Below are positions 14,729-21,854 of a stretch of 22,524 nt of DNA, piece after piece; the stretch's first letter is position 1, and each line of letters opens with the position of its first letter. The DNA is from a virus. The notes below the pieces were generated by a model. It worked only from the letters and a program-made list of their open reading frames with translations, was not told where the DNA came from and did not search any database. The DNA lies in IMG/VR virus record IMGVR_UViG_3300036885_000433, positions 1 through 22,524 of that record. One strand, given 5' to 3'. A program made the translations under genes and the position numbers.

Positions 14729-16099
14729 TTAATAAGAAGATTCTATAATGACGGCGCGTTTAAAGTATTTACCGTTAGACGTCGGAATGATTTGTGGAGT
14801 AGTTAAAATATCAGTTGGAGCAACATATCCACCGATCCAAGTCCAAGCTTGGGTTATGTTCATACCTAACATATCCAAAGCTCCGCGAATAATAAATGCA
14901 ATGCCTTCATGCATTTCAATGTGGTGCAAATATTGTGCGTATTGATTTTGAACTGCAATTTCAGTGCCTTCAAATTCAGCCTCAATCAAACTATTAGCCC
15001 CACCAATAATTATACGATTAACATTTATTGTATCGCCTGCAAAATTTACTATTTGTTGCTGAATTGTTTCAGTTGTGAAGTTATAAATTGAACCCAATAC
15101 CTTATCAAATAACGCTTGTTTTACTGTGGTAGAGGTTTCTAGAGTTGTGGCTGTCAAATACTTAAATTGATCAGATTTTAATAACTGATTCTGCGCACTA
15201 TAATCCATATACAAATTATAAAATGCACCGTCAACTCTAGGTATGCGGTTATTCCTCAACATGTTTACGCCAGATACCAATTGATCAAAAGTTAAAGTAT
15301 CAGTAGATGCCAATTGCATAAAATTCGTTTTGTTATTTGGACGAATTATAATAGGTGCATAATAATGACGAATACTTTTATAAATGGTGCCTTGCGCTAC
15401 TGTAGCATTTGCCGAAAAAGTTATAGTTCCGGAAATACCACCATAAGCTGCTAAACTAGATGTATTTACAACATCAGGCGTAATTGCTACTGCATTAAGA
15501 GTTGTAAGATTTGTTCCATCTCCATCATCAAAATAGCATGGTAATGGGTAAGTAAGACTAATCGGCTGCATTATTCCAGTGACGCTATCATAGACTTTAT
15601 CAAAACCACGGGCATCGTCTACAGCAACAGTATCCCCTGGAACTCCTAATGTAGCAGTAATCCAAGTGTTTCCAGAGGTATATGCTGAAAAAATAGCATT
15701 CCTAGCTAACCTCTCTCTTGATTGAGATGATTGAATACCTAAATTCTCTGCATCTGTCAAAAAGTTATTGACAATATTTACTTGGTTGTCTAATAAATTC
15801 AAAGGGGTGTAATCACCGTATTGATTTATAGTAACTGTAAACTGTTCAACTGCGGGTAAAAAGGAAGTCATGCCATTATCCAAATCAGCATTATGCGTAG
15901 GATCTAATGGAATAATATTCGGTGCTAAACGAGCCTTACGAGTTTTCGTTAATGTTTCGCCAATTCTCACTGGAAATTTTTCTTTAGAAGCAATTTCACG
16001 ATAAGCGGTTTCACTTGTTAGGCCATCGTAGTAGGCCCTCTCTAACATATTTTGTTGAATAGTTTCTTGCAAATTCAACGGTAAATTATCTATTGGCAT
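14729..16099 (-). CDS. Major capsid protein (HK97 fold, possibly N4 gp56-like)
   Basis: The product is 456 aa, with TGAGAAACTTTT before ATG. It directly follows the scaffold gene, as a major capsid gene does. Residues 12-60 form the N-terminal helical arm (QETIQQNMLERAYYDGLTSE; GETLTKTRKARLAP). Residues 83-140 (VEQFTVTINQYGDYTPLNLL, then ESR-like SSQSRERLARNAIFSAYTSG) match the E-loop strand and spine helix pattern of N4 gp56-like capsids. Residues about 145-250 have no helix and are Gly/Thr/Asp-rich (GVPGDTVAVDDARGF), suggesting an inserted surface domain. The C-terminal half contains QLASTDTLTFDQLVSGVNML and NVNRIIIGGANSLIE. There is no sign of a cleavable delta domain or of a separate protease gene nearby. 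Confidence 0.85.
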   Translation of the reverse strand: MPIDNLPLNLQETIQQNMLERAYYDGLTSETAYREIASKEKFPVRIGETLTKTRKARLAPNIIPLDPTHNADLDNGMTSFLPAVEQFTVTINQYGDYTPLNLLDNQVNIVNNFLTDAENLGIQSSQSRERLARNAIFSAYTSGNTWITATLGVPGDTVAVDDARGFDKVYDSVTGIMQPISLTYPLPCYFDDGDGTNLTTLNAVAITPDVVNTSSLAAYGGISGTITFSANATVAQGTIYKSIRHYYAPIIIRPNNKTNFMQLASTDTLTFDQLVSGVNMLRNNRIPRVDGAFYNLYMDYSAQNQLLKSDQFKYLTATTLETSTTVKQALFDKVLGSIYNFTTETIQQQIVNFAGDTINVNRIIIGGANSLIEAEFEGTEIAVQNQYAQYLHHIEMHEGIAFIIRGALDMLGMNITQAWTWIGGYVAPTDILTTPQIIPTSNGKYFKRAVIIESSY

Positions 16100-16117
16100 A
16101 AAAGTTTCTCAATAAAA

Positions 16118-16705
16118 TTAAGATCTAAATTTTTCTACAAATCTCGATCTTTCTTTTTTAGCCTCACTCGGTGACAAACCCATTAATTTTTTTCTTCTCT
16201 CTTCATTTTCTGTAGTTTTACTTGCAGTGGCTGGAGGCGTTACGACACTAGAAGTCCCTACAGATTTTCTATCTGTGAAAAGATGTGGTTTTTGGGTCTT
16301 AACTGTAGCTAAAAATTCATCTACACCCAAAACATTTCCATTATCATCTAATTTTATCGCCGATTTATCTAAATTCGGAAGATCTAAAACATCAAGATCA
16401 ATTATGCCCATCTGGGACGCTTTAGTTCGTAATTCTGTTCTAATAACTCGAGAGTTCGCTAGATTAACCATCGCCATTGCTTTTTCTACTTGCTCCTTCA
16501 AGGCTTTAGCTTCTAATCTTCTAGCTTTATTTTCTTCTCGAAGTTCTCGAATATGCTTCATTCCTTCATCATCAATTTTTTTAGATTCCTTACCACTTTC
16601 TCTGGTGCCTTCTTCTAAAGGCGAATCTGTTTTTCTTGAATCTGAAGTAGTTGTTCCTTCTATACTACTCATCTGAGTAGAGTCTTTATTTTCTTCTGTT
16701 GACAT
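16118..16705 (-). CDS. Capsid scaffold protein
   Basis: The product is 195 aa. It starts in a TAATG junction with the portal stop. Residues 1-45 are Ser/Thr/Glu/Lys-rich and probably disordered. Residues 46-80 are a strong coiled coil (MKHIRELREENKARRLEAKA). Residues 93-143 contain ASQMGIIDLDVLDLPNLDKS and VDEFLATVKTQKPHLF, the closing motif typical of phage scaffolds in this position. The last 30 residues are basic (RRKKLMGLSPSEAKKERSRF), a likely capsid-binding tail. It acts inside the procapsid and leaves before DNA packaging. No protease motif is visible. Confidence 0.78.
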   Translation of the reverse strand: MSTEENKDSTQMSSIEGTTTSDSRKTDSPLEEGTRESGKESKKIDDEGMKHIRELREENKARRLEAKALKEQVEKAMAMVNLANSRVIRTELRTKASQMGIIDLDVLDLPNLDKSAIKLDDNGNVLGVDEFLATVKTQKPHLFTDRKSVGTSSVVTPPATASKTTENEERRKKLMGLSPSEAKKERSRFVEKFRS

Positions 16706-18333
16706 TATAGTACCTTTTTATCACCTTCTGGTAATGATTTATTTTGCTCTTGTGTTTCCATATTTGCATTTTCAACCTCAGACTTATCTTTAAGCTCAAT
16801 ATCAATTCGCTTAATTTCCTCTGCAGTATCATCAATATTATAATTTGATTCTATGCTTTTTACCGCCGTCTCTCTGCTAAGAAGTCCATTATTTACCAAA
16901 TTAACCAGTGCAACGGATTCTTTTTGCAAATCGTCGGGAGTGTACGGAAACCAATTGCCCCAAACTAGTTCAATACTAGTATTCTTATCAAAGTCTTTAC
17001 TTAAAAGCTCGTCTTCTAAGTAAATATCGTACTTACTAACCAACTTCAAAATCAATCTTAATAACTTACGTAAAGCGCCTTCTCCATAAGTCACACGTAA
17101 CTTATCAGCCAACCAAACCAAAGCTTGGTTCATCATCTCCATTGCCTTACCAGATTGTGCTACGCTTAATTTCTGTGTCTCCATTCTATTACCATGCATC
17201 ACTTCTAAACTGGATTCACGTTCCATTTTTGCAAAATCCATTAGCGTGGTAAGCCCATTTCCGGTTATTTCCAATAACTTAGCTTGAGCATCCTGAGGTA
17301 ATAAAAGCACGTTTGATCTACTCTTATTAACCTGTGGAGGACTAGCCGTACCTCCTAGAGTACCACTGCTGCCGTCTCCGGCATCCATAATCTCATCAGA
17401 CTGAATTGTTAATACTGGTTCGGCTGAATACTTTAATCCTCTATCTCCTTGAGATAACAGATAATCTTTGCAAATCATATTATCAATGCCTTCAGAAAAT
17501 GTACACTGGCCGTCTATATTATTGTCACCACCGGGGAGATTCTGAATCCAGATGATGGGTACAAAACCTAAATCATGCGTGACACTTCTTTCTTTATCAA
17601 TCGTCCATGTTGACTCATTATGAACATCGGAAATATCTAACTGTTTATCTTCAGAAATCCACAATTTTCCAGAAAGATGATCTTGGCGAATGGGAACAAA
17701 GTATGATTCATCTGTCCTATCCCATACACGGCGAAACCAGTAAACATCTCCTTTGTCCTGAAACTTCTCATCAAGCATATAACCTGATTTTTTCAAAGAA
17801 AATCCGTCCGTCTTGTACAACTCAATTATGCGTTTCAGATGCTTGCACTTATCATTCTCATACTCAGGCGTTAAAAAAATTGTCTTAAGCACTTTTATAA
17901 ATAACTCGCAACCTTCCAGATCGTGATGCGGCAATACTCCAACTAATAGTGCCACGCTTCCTATAGATCCTTTAAAAGCGCAATCCAAAAACAGCTCATT
18001 AAATCCCATTTCCTTCATTACTTTTTCCAAAATAACCCTGGCTTTGGGACAAGAACATGTTATTTTCGGAAAATGACTCTCACTAAAAAGTAATGATGTA
18101 CTATCATCAACTACCAACTTGCAAATATTATTTTTTATGCACGGCGCGCGTTTATGAAGCGGCACATACTCTTTTCCATTGCCTTGTTCGTGAAATTCTT
18201 TTTTTAAATCCTCATACGTACGATTAAATAAAATTCGATCATAAAAAGCCAAGTCGTAAGTCCTTTGCTCGAAAGCAATCGTACGATTGACTAATGCTTG
18301 AAATGCAATCGAATTTCGTATGGCACGTTTCAT
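16705..18333 (-). CDS. Portal protein (SPP1 gp6-like)
   Basis: The product is 542 aa. The start overlaps the stop of the 59-aa gene by ATGA. It has the long, largely helical body of portal proteins: NNICKLVVDDSTSLLFSESH (near 69-88), FNELFLDCAFKGSIGSVALL (111-130), GFVPIIWIQNLPGGDNNIDG (the P-x-x-x-x-x-N wing feature), then a helix region beginning GLTTLMDFAKMERESSLEVM and LSVAQSGKAMEMMNQALVWL. The end includes YTPDDLQKESVALVNLVNNG and LLSRETAVKSI, a hallmark near the C-terminus of this portal family. A dodecamer of the protein sits at one vertex, docking the terminase and the neck. Nine or so cysteines are present, including CSC, which is more than usual. Confidence 0.88.
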   Translation of the reverse strand: MKRAIRNSIAFQALVNRTIAFEQRTYDLAFYDRILFNRTYEDLKKEFHEQGNGKEYVPLHKRAPCIKNNICKLVVDDSTSLLFSESHFPKITCSCPKARVILEKVMKEMGFNELFLDCAFKGSIGSVALLVGVLPHHDLEGCELFIKVLKTIFLTPEYENDKCKHLKRIIELYKTDGFSLKKSGYMLDEKFQDKGDVYWFRRVWDRTDESYFVPIRQDHLSGKLWISEDKQLDISDVHNESTWTIDKERSVTHDLGFVPIIWIQNLPGGDNNIDGQCTFSEGIDNMICKDYLLSQGDRGLKYSAEPVLTIQSDEIMDAGDGSSGTLGGTASPPQVNKSRSNVLLLPQDAQAKLLEITGNGLTTLMDFAKMERESSLEVMHGNRMETQKLSVAQSGKAMEMMNQALVWLADKLRVTYGEGALRKLLRLILKLVSKYDIYLEDELLSKDFDKNTSIELVWGNWFPYTPDDLQKESVALVNLVNNGLLSRETAVKSIESNYNIDDTAEEIKRIDIELKDKSEVENANMETQEQNKSLPEGDKKVL

Positions 18334-18509
18334 TTTTTATTTCTAGATTTGCCAGCCTTGTTGTAAGCAATAGCTACAGCTTGTTTAATTGCTTTAGCTT
18401 TGGATTTTGGCTTACTAGTTCCTATTTTTCCTTTTTGTTTATATGTCTTTACTAATTCCTTCACATTACTTGAAATAATTTTTTTGCTGCCGCCCCTTTT
18501 TAATGGCAT
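18330..18509 (-). CDS. Small Lys-rich protein (59 aa), conserved phage type
   Basis: The product is 59 aa, with a very strong ribosome binding site (GAGGTGAT) that itself contains the TGA of the previous gene, and an ATGA overlap with portal. Sequence opens MPLKRGGSKKIISSNVKELV, followed by KGKIGTSKPKSKAKAIKQAV and AIAYNKAGKSRNKK. From memory, short proteins of the form MPLKxGxSKKxIS-x-N-x-x-E-L followed by KQAVAIALSKAGK are common near portal genes in phages from many environments; function is unknown. About one-third of residues are Lys, so binding to DNA or to packaged genome is plausible, as is an accessory role in packaging. Confidence 0.75.
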   Translation of the reverse strand: MPLKRGGSKKIISSNVKELVKTYKQKGKIGTSKPKSKAKAIKQAVAIAYNKAGKSRNKK

Positions 18510-18517
18510 ACATCACC

Positions 18518-18823
18518 TCATTTCTTTTTATGGATTTTCTCATAATAAATCGACAACACATCATGCTGCACACGCTTATATGCTTTCTTTCCAAACTTTT
18601 TCTTCTCATCCTTATTAGCTTGTCTATGTGCAGTTAAATACTTATTTTTTTTCTTCTCTATACGAAATGCTTCATCCTCTTCATGAAAAACAACCTCTGG
18701 AATATCTTTTTTGGGAAGCTTTTTGTCAATCCAAATCTCATTCTTATTTCTAGGGTGTTTTCCAATCCATTTGACGTTTTCCTTAATGACAACTTTACGT
18801 TTGAAAGGTGATATTAATTTCAT
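18518..18823 (-). CDS. Hypothetical Lys-rich protein with HExxE-like motif
   Basis: The product is 101 aa. Residues 8-38 form a beta section (RKVVIKENVKWIGKHPRNKN then EIWIDKKLP); residues 43-66 contain PEVVFHEEDEAFRIEKKK followed by YLTAHRQANKDEKK. This HEExE plus A-H pattern (H47, E48, E51, H66) is like small phage and archaeal-virus proteins with 'LLVHE-x-x-E...A-H-x-x-A-x-x-x-E' thought to be zincin-like, but the HExxH of a true metalloprotease is missing, so catalysis is doubtful. The rest is basic. No function is known to me. Confidence 0.6.
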   Translation of the reverse strand: MKLISPFKRKVVIKENVKWIGKHPRNKNEIWIDKKLPKKDIPEVVFHEEDEAFRIEKKKNKYLTAHRQANKDEKKKFGKKAYKRVQHDVLSIYYEKIHKKK

Positions 18824-18826
18824 ACC

Positions 18827-19201
18827 TTACAATCTTCCATAAAGAGGTGCTAATACCGCTTTAACTGTAACTGCATTGGCCTGCACAATTGAAAAATTTA
18901 ACTTGATATATTGAGACCCAATTAAAAAGTAACCATAACTACGGCATTGACCTGCAACCACATTAACAGACACTAGCTCAGCTACTCCAACCCCTGTCTC
19001 AATGTTAGTATCATACCAATTCACACCATCATCTGATTCTTGAAACGTAACATCACAAGTTGTCCAATTACTTGGAAAGTACAATTTCAAAAGTGGAAAC
19101 GATGCGGTTCTAATTACTGCAGACGACGCACCGGCAGACAAAATTATTTTCTGATTACCATCTGCTATTGTAGGATCTTCTCGAAACTCAGTAATTTTCA
19201 T
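18827..19201 (-). CDS. Small beta-rich virion-like protein
   Basis: The product is 124 aa, mostly beta strands with few charges. It contains AVIRTASFPLLKLYFPSNWT (about 28-47), then CDVTFQESDDGVNWYDTNIE (49-68), then QYIKLNFSIVQANAVTVKAV. The 'F-P-x-x-W-T-x-x-D-V-T-F-Q-x-S-x-D-G-x-x-x-Y/F-D' pattern with a later 'Y-I-K-L/I-x-x-x' is a recurrent small phage protein resembling a galactose-binding or discoidin-like strand set. It lies between the terminase and portal genes. A head decoration or minor structural role is an inference only. Confidence 0.6.
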   Translation of the reverse strand: MKITEFREDPTIADGNQKIILSAGASSAVIRTASFPLLKLYFPSNWTTCDVTFQESDDGVNWYDTNIETGVGVAELVSVNVVAGQCRSYGYFLIGSQYIKLNFSIVQANAVTVKAVLAPLYGRL

Positions 19202-19212
19202 ATCATATCTCT

Positions 19213-20862
19213 TTATTTACTTGCATAGTCAAACGTGGAAAACATAGCGGGCCTTCGATAGGTCAACTCAGCAAAAGCATAAACCAAACTATCTCCTTTA
19301 TCTGGAGAGCGCCCTATCCTCTTAATAATATCTCCTTTATCCTCAATCTGCAATCCTTGCGGCGTGAATCGCCAATGGGGGGTGCATAAATCTCTTGTTA
19401 ATTCTGCATCATCTGGAATCGCAATATTATTTCCGGTTTCTGGGTCTAATGCCTCACGTAATCTCCACCACCACTCAGCGCGTTTATTTCTGAAGTCAAA
19501 TTGCTTGGTTTTGTCTTTCTCATGTGATCCACTATTACCAATTAAACCGATCACAGATGATTTTCGAGAACATGTTGATGCCAACAAAATAAGCTTACTA
19601 TCTCGCACTTCAGCTATTCCTCCAAGTTTCACACAAAGCGCATCATAGACAGAAGCTCCAACACCAATGACGTCAATGTGAACAGGAGCGCCGTCTTTTC
19701 TATATCTTAATATTTCTGCCGCAACTTCTTGTCCGGAGGGGGAGTCTTTTCCTTTAATGACAATCTGTCTTGCACAATACCCGAACTCATGCAGCGGCGT
19801 AATCACAGTCTTATCCTTACCGCCTCTAGCCACGTCGACCCCTACAGAAACCATCCTGTAAATATTGCGCTTAGATTGCATATCGCGCCACCTGCCTTGT
19901 GCCATGATAACCCATTTTCTCGGTATAACCTGGTACTCGTGATCAATACTGCCAGCCTTAAAATCCCCATAAAGCAACTGTGATCTTAATGGTTCCGGCA
20001 TGGCCTGTAAACGCGCTCTATAGTCCTCACCGTAATACTTGTTGTCTTCTAAGCGTGCGGGTATAAAAGTTCTGCTACGAGGTCTCAGGCGTTCCCCTTT
20101 GTACATAAAGGGCTCATCGCTCTCTACCTCTTGGTCTACTCCACCCACTGTTGTAAACCAACGTAACTCTCCAGGATTAGCGGGTTTAGGGTGCTGATCA
20201 TCAAGCCATGGGGCCCAATACTTGATTACCCAGTCTCCCTGTCCGGAAGATGGCGGGTTACCCGTCACAATTATACGCGTTCTCTGGTTTGGCATCGTTG
20301 TTCTACACCACCCAATGAGAAATCGATATTGTTCCTCAAGAAAGTTGGTAATTTCGTCAAAAGCTTTCAAATCCGAAGCCCACCCCTGGTACTTAGTTTC
20401 ATCTCCAGTGTTTTGACAATGGCAGAAGCGAATTAACTTGCCATCGCCCATAGACCACTCGTTATCATTTTTGTTGAATTTCCCTATTGATCTGAAAAGC
20501 GTATTGGATCTAGTTTTTAAATCTTTAAGCTCAACGTTAGTTCTGCGGAAAATCATAGAAACTATGTGGTGCATTTGTGCAACACCCAGAAGCAAGTCAG
20601 TCTTACCACCGCCGGCGGCGCCGCCGTAAAATAGCTCATCAGCCTGGTTTTGTATCGCCTGTAACTGACGAGCTTGTGGTATCCAGATTGCCGGCTTCTT
20701 CCCCTGTAATATCTCTAAAGTCTGCATCCGTGTACTCAGCGGTAGGGAGTTTAACACCTCTTCTTGCTGCTTCACTGATAGCTTCTCGAAGTAAGTTACC
20801 AATGAGTTGTTGCTCATCGCTTCCAATAAGTTTTTGTCCAGTGTCTTTTGTTTGGTTGTCAT
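19213..20862 (-). CDS. terL: Terminase large subunit (ATPase and nuclease)
   Basis: The product is 549 aa. ATPase: Walker A GGAAGGGKT at 80-88 with Q-motif-like residues before it (W60, Q63, Q66, Q69), Walker B KAFDE with D169 and E170, and coupling motif VTGNP at 199-203. Nuclease, RNase H-like: D343 in VGVDVARGG, D397 in VHIDVIG, D524 in KGDSLVYAF. All key acidic residues are present. It is the motor that packages DNA into the procapsid through the portal. ATG 20862 has AGGAG 12 nt upstream. The gene starts 224 nt inside terS; even the latest possible start upstream of Walker A (Met46, 20727) still overlaps terS, so the overlap is real. Confidence 0.96.
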   Translation of the reverse strand: MTTKQKTLDKNLLEAMSNNSLVTYFEKLSVKQQEEVLNSLPLSTRMQTLEILQGKKPAIWIPQARQLQAIQNQADELFYGGAAGGGKTDLLLGVAQMHHIVSMIFRRTNVELKDLKTRSNTLFRSIGKFNKNDNEWSMGDGKLIRFCHCQNTGDETKYQGWASDLKAFDEITNFLEEQYRFLIGWCRTTMPNQRTRIIVTGNPPSSGQGDWVIKYWAPWLDDQHPKPANPGELRWFTTVGGVDQEVESDEPFMYKGERLRPRSRTFIPARLEDNKYYGEDYRARLQAMPEPLRSQLLYGDFKAGSIDHEYQVIPRKWVIMAQGRWRDMQSKRNIYRMVSVGVDVARGGKDKTVITPLHEFGYCARQIVIKGKDSPSGQEVAAEILRYRKDGAPVHIDVIGVGASVYDALCVKLGGIAEVRDSKLILLASTCSRKSSVIGLIGNSGSHEKDKTKQFDFRNKRAEWWWRLREALDPETGNNIAIPDDAELTRDLCTPHWRFTPQGLQIEDKGDIIKRIGRSPDKGDSLVYAFAELTYRRPAMFSTFDYASK

Positions 20863-21235
20863 GTTTTAACCCAACTCCTAAAATTCTAGCTTCTTCCGCA
20901 ATTGTTGTAACCACAAGGCGCAAAGATCCCTTTTCCCAGGCTTCTTTTCTAACCAACTGAAGTTCTCGGACCAAACGCTTTTGATGTTCTGCAATATCTT
21001 CGTAGTAGCACTCGCGCCACTCTTCTTCCGCTTCGTGAATGCAGTTGTTGATTGTAATTGCTGTAACCTTACCACCTTTAACGTTTGTAATTCCTTTCTC
21101 TAAGAGGATTGTAGCGATTTCTGCAGTGGTCTTGCCCTTTAATCGAAGTTCGGCAATTAACGCTTTGTGCTTAAACTCAGCCGTTTCCTTAAGGCGTTTA
21201 GGCATCTTATCGAATTTAAAGCCTACATGTTTCAT
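20639..21235 (-). CDS. terS: Terminase small subunit
   Basis: The product is 198 aa. It begins in an ATGA overlap with the HigA-like gene. Residues about 22-70 contain a helix-turn-helix followed by a linker: HKALIAELRLKGKTTAEIAT, ILLEKGITNVKGG, VTAITINNCIHEAEEEWREC. Residues 75-125 form long helices with DIAEHQKRLVRELQLVRKEA and VVTTIAEEARILGVG, the oligomerisation core. The last 60 residues (EQQLIGNLLREAISEAARRG... ADFRDITGEEAGN) resemble the TerL-binding tail. It recognises phage DNA and starts packaging. The last 75 codons share DNA with terL in another frame. Identity rests on its place beside terL and its domain pattern. Confidence 0.82.
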   Translation of the reverse strand: MKHVGFKFDKMPKRLKETAEFKHKALIAELRLKGKTTAEIATILLEKGITNVKGGKVTAITINNCIHEAEEEWRECYYEDIAEHQKRLVRELQLVRKEAWEKGSLRLVVTTIAEEARILGVGLKHDNQTKDTGQKLIGSDEQQLIGNLLREAISEAARRGVKLPTAEYTDADFRDITGEEAGNLDTTSSSVTGDTKPG

Positions 21236-21456
21236 TTTTTTTCGCCCCGCGACGTGCCAGATGGGGGATCTAACCAGAAATAGATACTAGTTTTGAAAAT
21301 AACTGATAAACGCAATGCAGTTTCAGTGCTTATAGGCCTTTTATTGTGCAAAAGAGCAGAAACATGCTGCCGACAATAACCAAGGGCATCTGCCAAATCG
21401 CAAACCGATATACTTTCTGCATCAATTTTCTCTTGTAACCTTCTGCCAGTGCTCAT
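21232..21456 (-). CDS. HigA-like XRE-family HTH regulator (orphan antitoxin type)
   Basis: ATG 21456 is chosen because GAGG stands 5 nt upstream; the longer frame to 21507 has no ribosome binding site. The product is then 74 aa. Residues 11-62 form the HTH of the HigA/VapI branch: ISVCDLADALGYCRQHVSAL, then LHNKRPISTETALRLSVIFK, then TSIYFWLD. The 'L-x-N-x-K-R-x-I-S-x-x-x-A-L-R-L...F-W-L' run is diagnostic. Bona fide HigA proteins are longer by 20-30 residues after W-L; here the tail is 12 residues. No HigB toxin is adjacent. It overlaps terS by ATGA, so it is co-translated with the packaging genes and is more probably a promoter regulator than half of a toxin-antitoxin pair. Confidence 0.8.
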   Translation of the reverse strand: MSTGRRLQEKIDAESISVCDLADALGYCRQHVSALLHNKRPISTETALRLSVIFKTSIYFWLDPPSGTSRGEKK

Positions 21457-21571
21457 TTTAACCTCTAGAAATGCTTCACGTGGAACATAGTAACATGCAA
21501 GAGACATTAATTCTAGGGATTTTTCCGGGGGACATTCATATTTTTAATTTTTACGCGTTATGTTGGAAACC

Positions 21572-21586
21572 CACGCGCGCACGCGC
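21572..21586. other. Alternating purine-pyrimidine GC-rich tract
   Basis: CACGCGCGCACGCGC is 15 bp of strict alternation, mostly CG steps, which can adopt Z-DNA under negative supercoiling. It lies in the leader between the promoter and the HigA-like gene. Confidence 0.5.
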
Positions 21587-21616
21587 TAACAGTTCCCCTA
21601 CCCCCAGTAACTACTA

Positions 21617-21764
21617 TTACCGGGGTTATCAAACGCGCTAACGCTCAAATATCGAATTATATTAGATTAAGTGGTCAAATAGTCAAAACGTTAGCCTTTA
21701 ATTGATTTTTATGTCTAGTATTGACGCGTTCGATTGTACAAATTAGTCGCCATAACCCCGGTAA
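21617..21764. repeat. 13-bp inverted repeat pair flanking the promoter (operator-like)
   Basis: TTACCGGGGTTAT at 21617-21629 and its exact complement ATAACCCCGGTAA at 21752-21764. Each arm is itself a near-palindrome (TTACC-GG-GGTTA, one mismatch pair), as in dimeric repressor sites. One arm is about 20 nt downstream of the expected transcription start and the other about 65 nt upstream of the -35 box. A weaker partial copy, TTTCCGGGGGA, is at 21522-21532. Confidence 0.6.
21656..21686 (-). promoter_or_regulatory. Putative promoter of the late operon
   Basis: On the minus strand, a TTGACT -35 box (21686-21681) is followed by AATATAAT-type sequence. TAATAT (21664-21659) gives a 16-bp spacer and the perfect TATAAT (21661-21656) gives 19 bp. 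A second TTGACC (21678-21673) forms an 8-bp repeat with the first. It is the best sigma70-like site upstream of the HigA-like gene and faces the whole operon. Confidence 0.5.
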
Positions 21765-21854
21765 ACCCAATACAAGAGCTAAGTGATTGATTCTTAACGA
21801 CTATATTTATCAAAATCCCCATTAAAAATTAAACACTTGAAGCCCGAAACATTT

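Larger units (their letters stand above)
21457..21854. other. Control region between divergent transcription units
   Basis: About 400 bp with no gene found. It contains the late-operon promoter (21656-21686), two inverted copies of TTACCGGGGTTAT, several GCTAACG-type elements, and a GC-rich alternating purine-pyrimidine tract at 21572-21586 in otherwise AT-rich DNA. Distance from the promoter to the HigA-like start (21456) is about 200 nt, so the transcript has a long leader. I see no riboswitch, terminator or tRNA. Confidence 0.6.

Noticed and set aside
16227-16676. 149-codon plus-strand open frame
   Set aside because: Antisense to the scaffold gene. The open frame reflects the biased Lys/Glu/Ser codons of the scaffold on the other strand.
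20614-20625. Perfect palindrome GGCGGCGCCGCC in terL
   Set aside because: It is the coding sequence of the Gly/Ala-rich Walker A loop, so the composition is explained by the protein. The use of GGC/GCC codons is unusual for this DNA but no site is needed to explain it.
20577-20960. 127-codon plus-strand open frame and several others opposite terL/terS
   Set aside because: They are antisense to TerL and TerS, which have full sets of motifs.
21457-21507. Longer N-terminus of the HigA-like protein (start at 21507)
   Set aside because: No ribosome binding site there, while the start at 21456 has GAGG at 5 nt and places the HTH at the usual distance from the N-terminus.
21721-21808. Plus-strand promoter for the divergent gene (TTGACG at 21721 or TATATT at 21802)
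   Set aside because: The TTGACG box has no matching -10 at 16-18 bp and TATATT has no -35 at the right distance, so neither is supported.
21232-21836. A HigBA toxin-antitoxin pair
   Set aside because: No HigB-like frame is found on either strand on either side of the HigA-like gene within the window.
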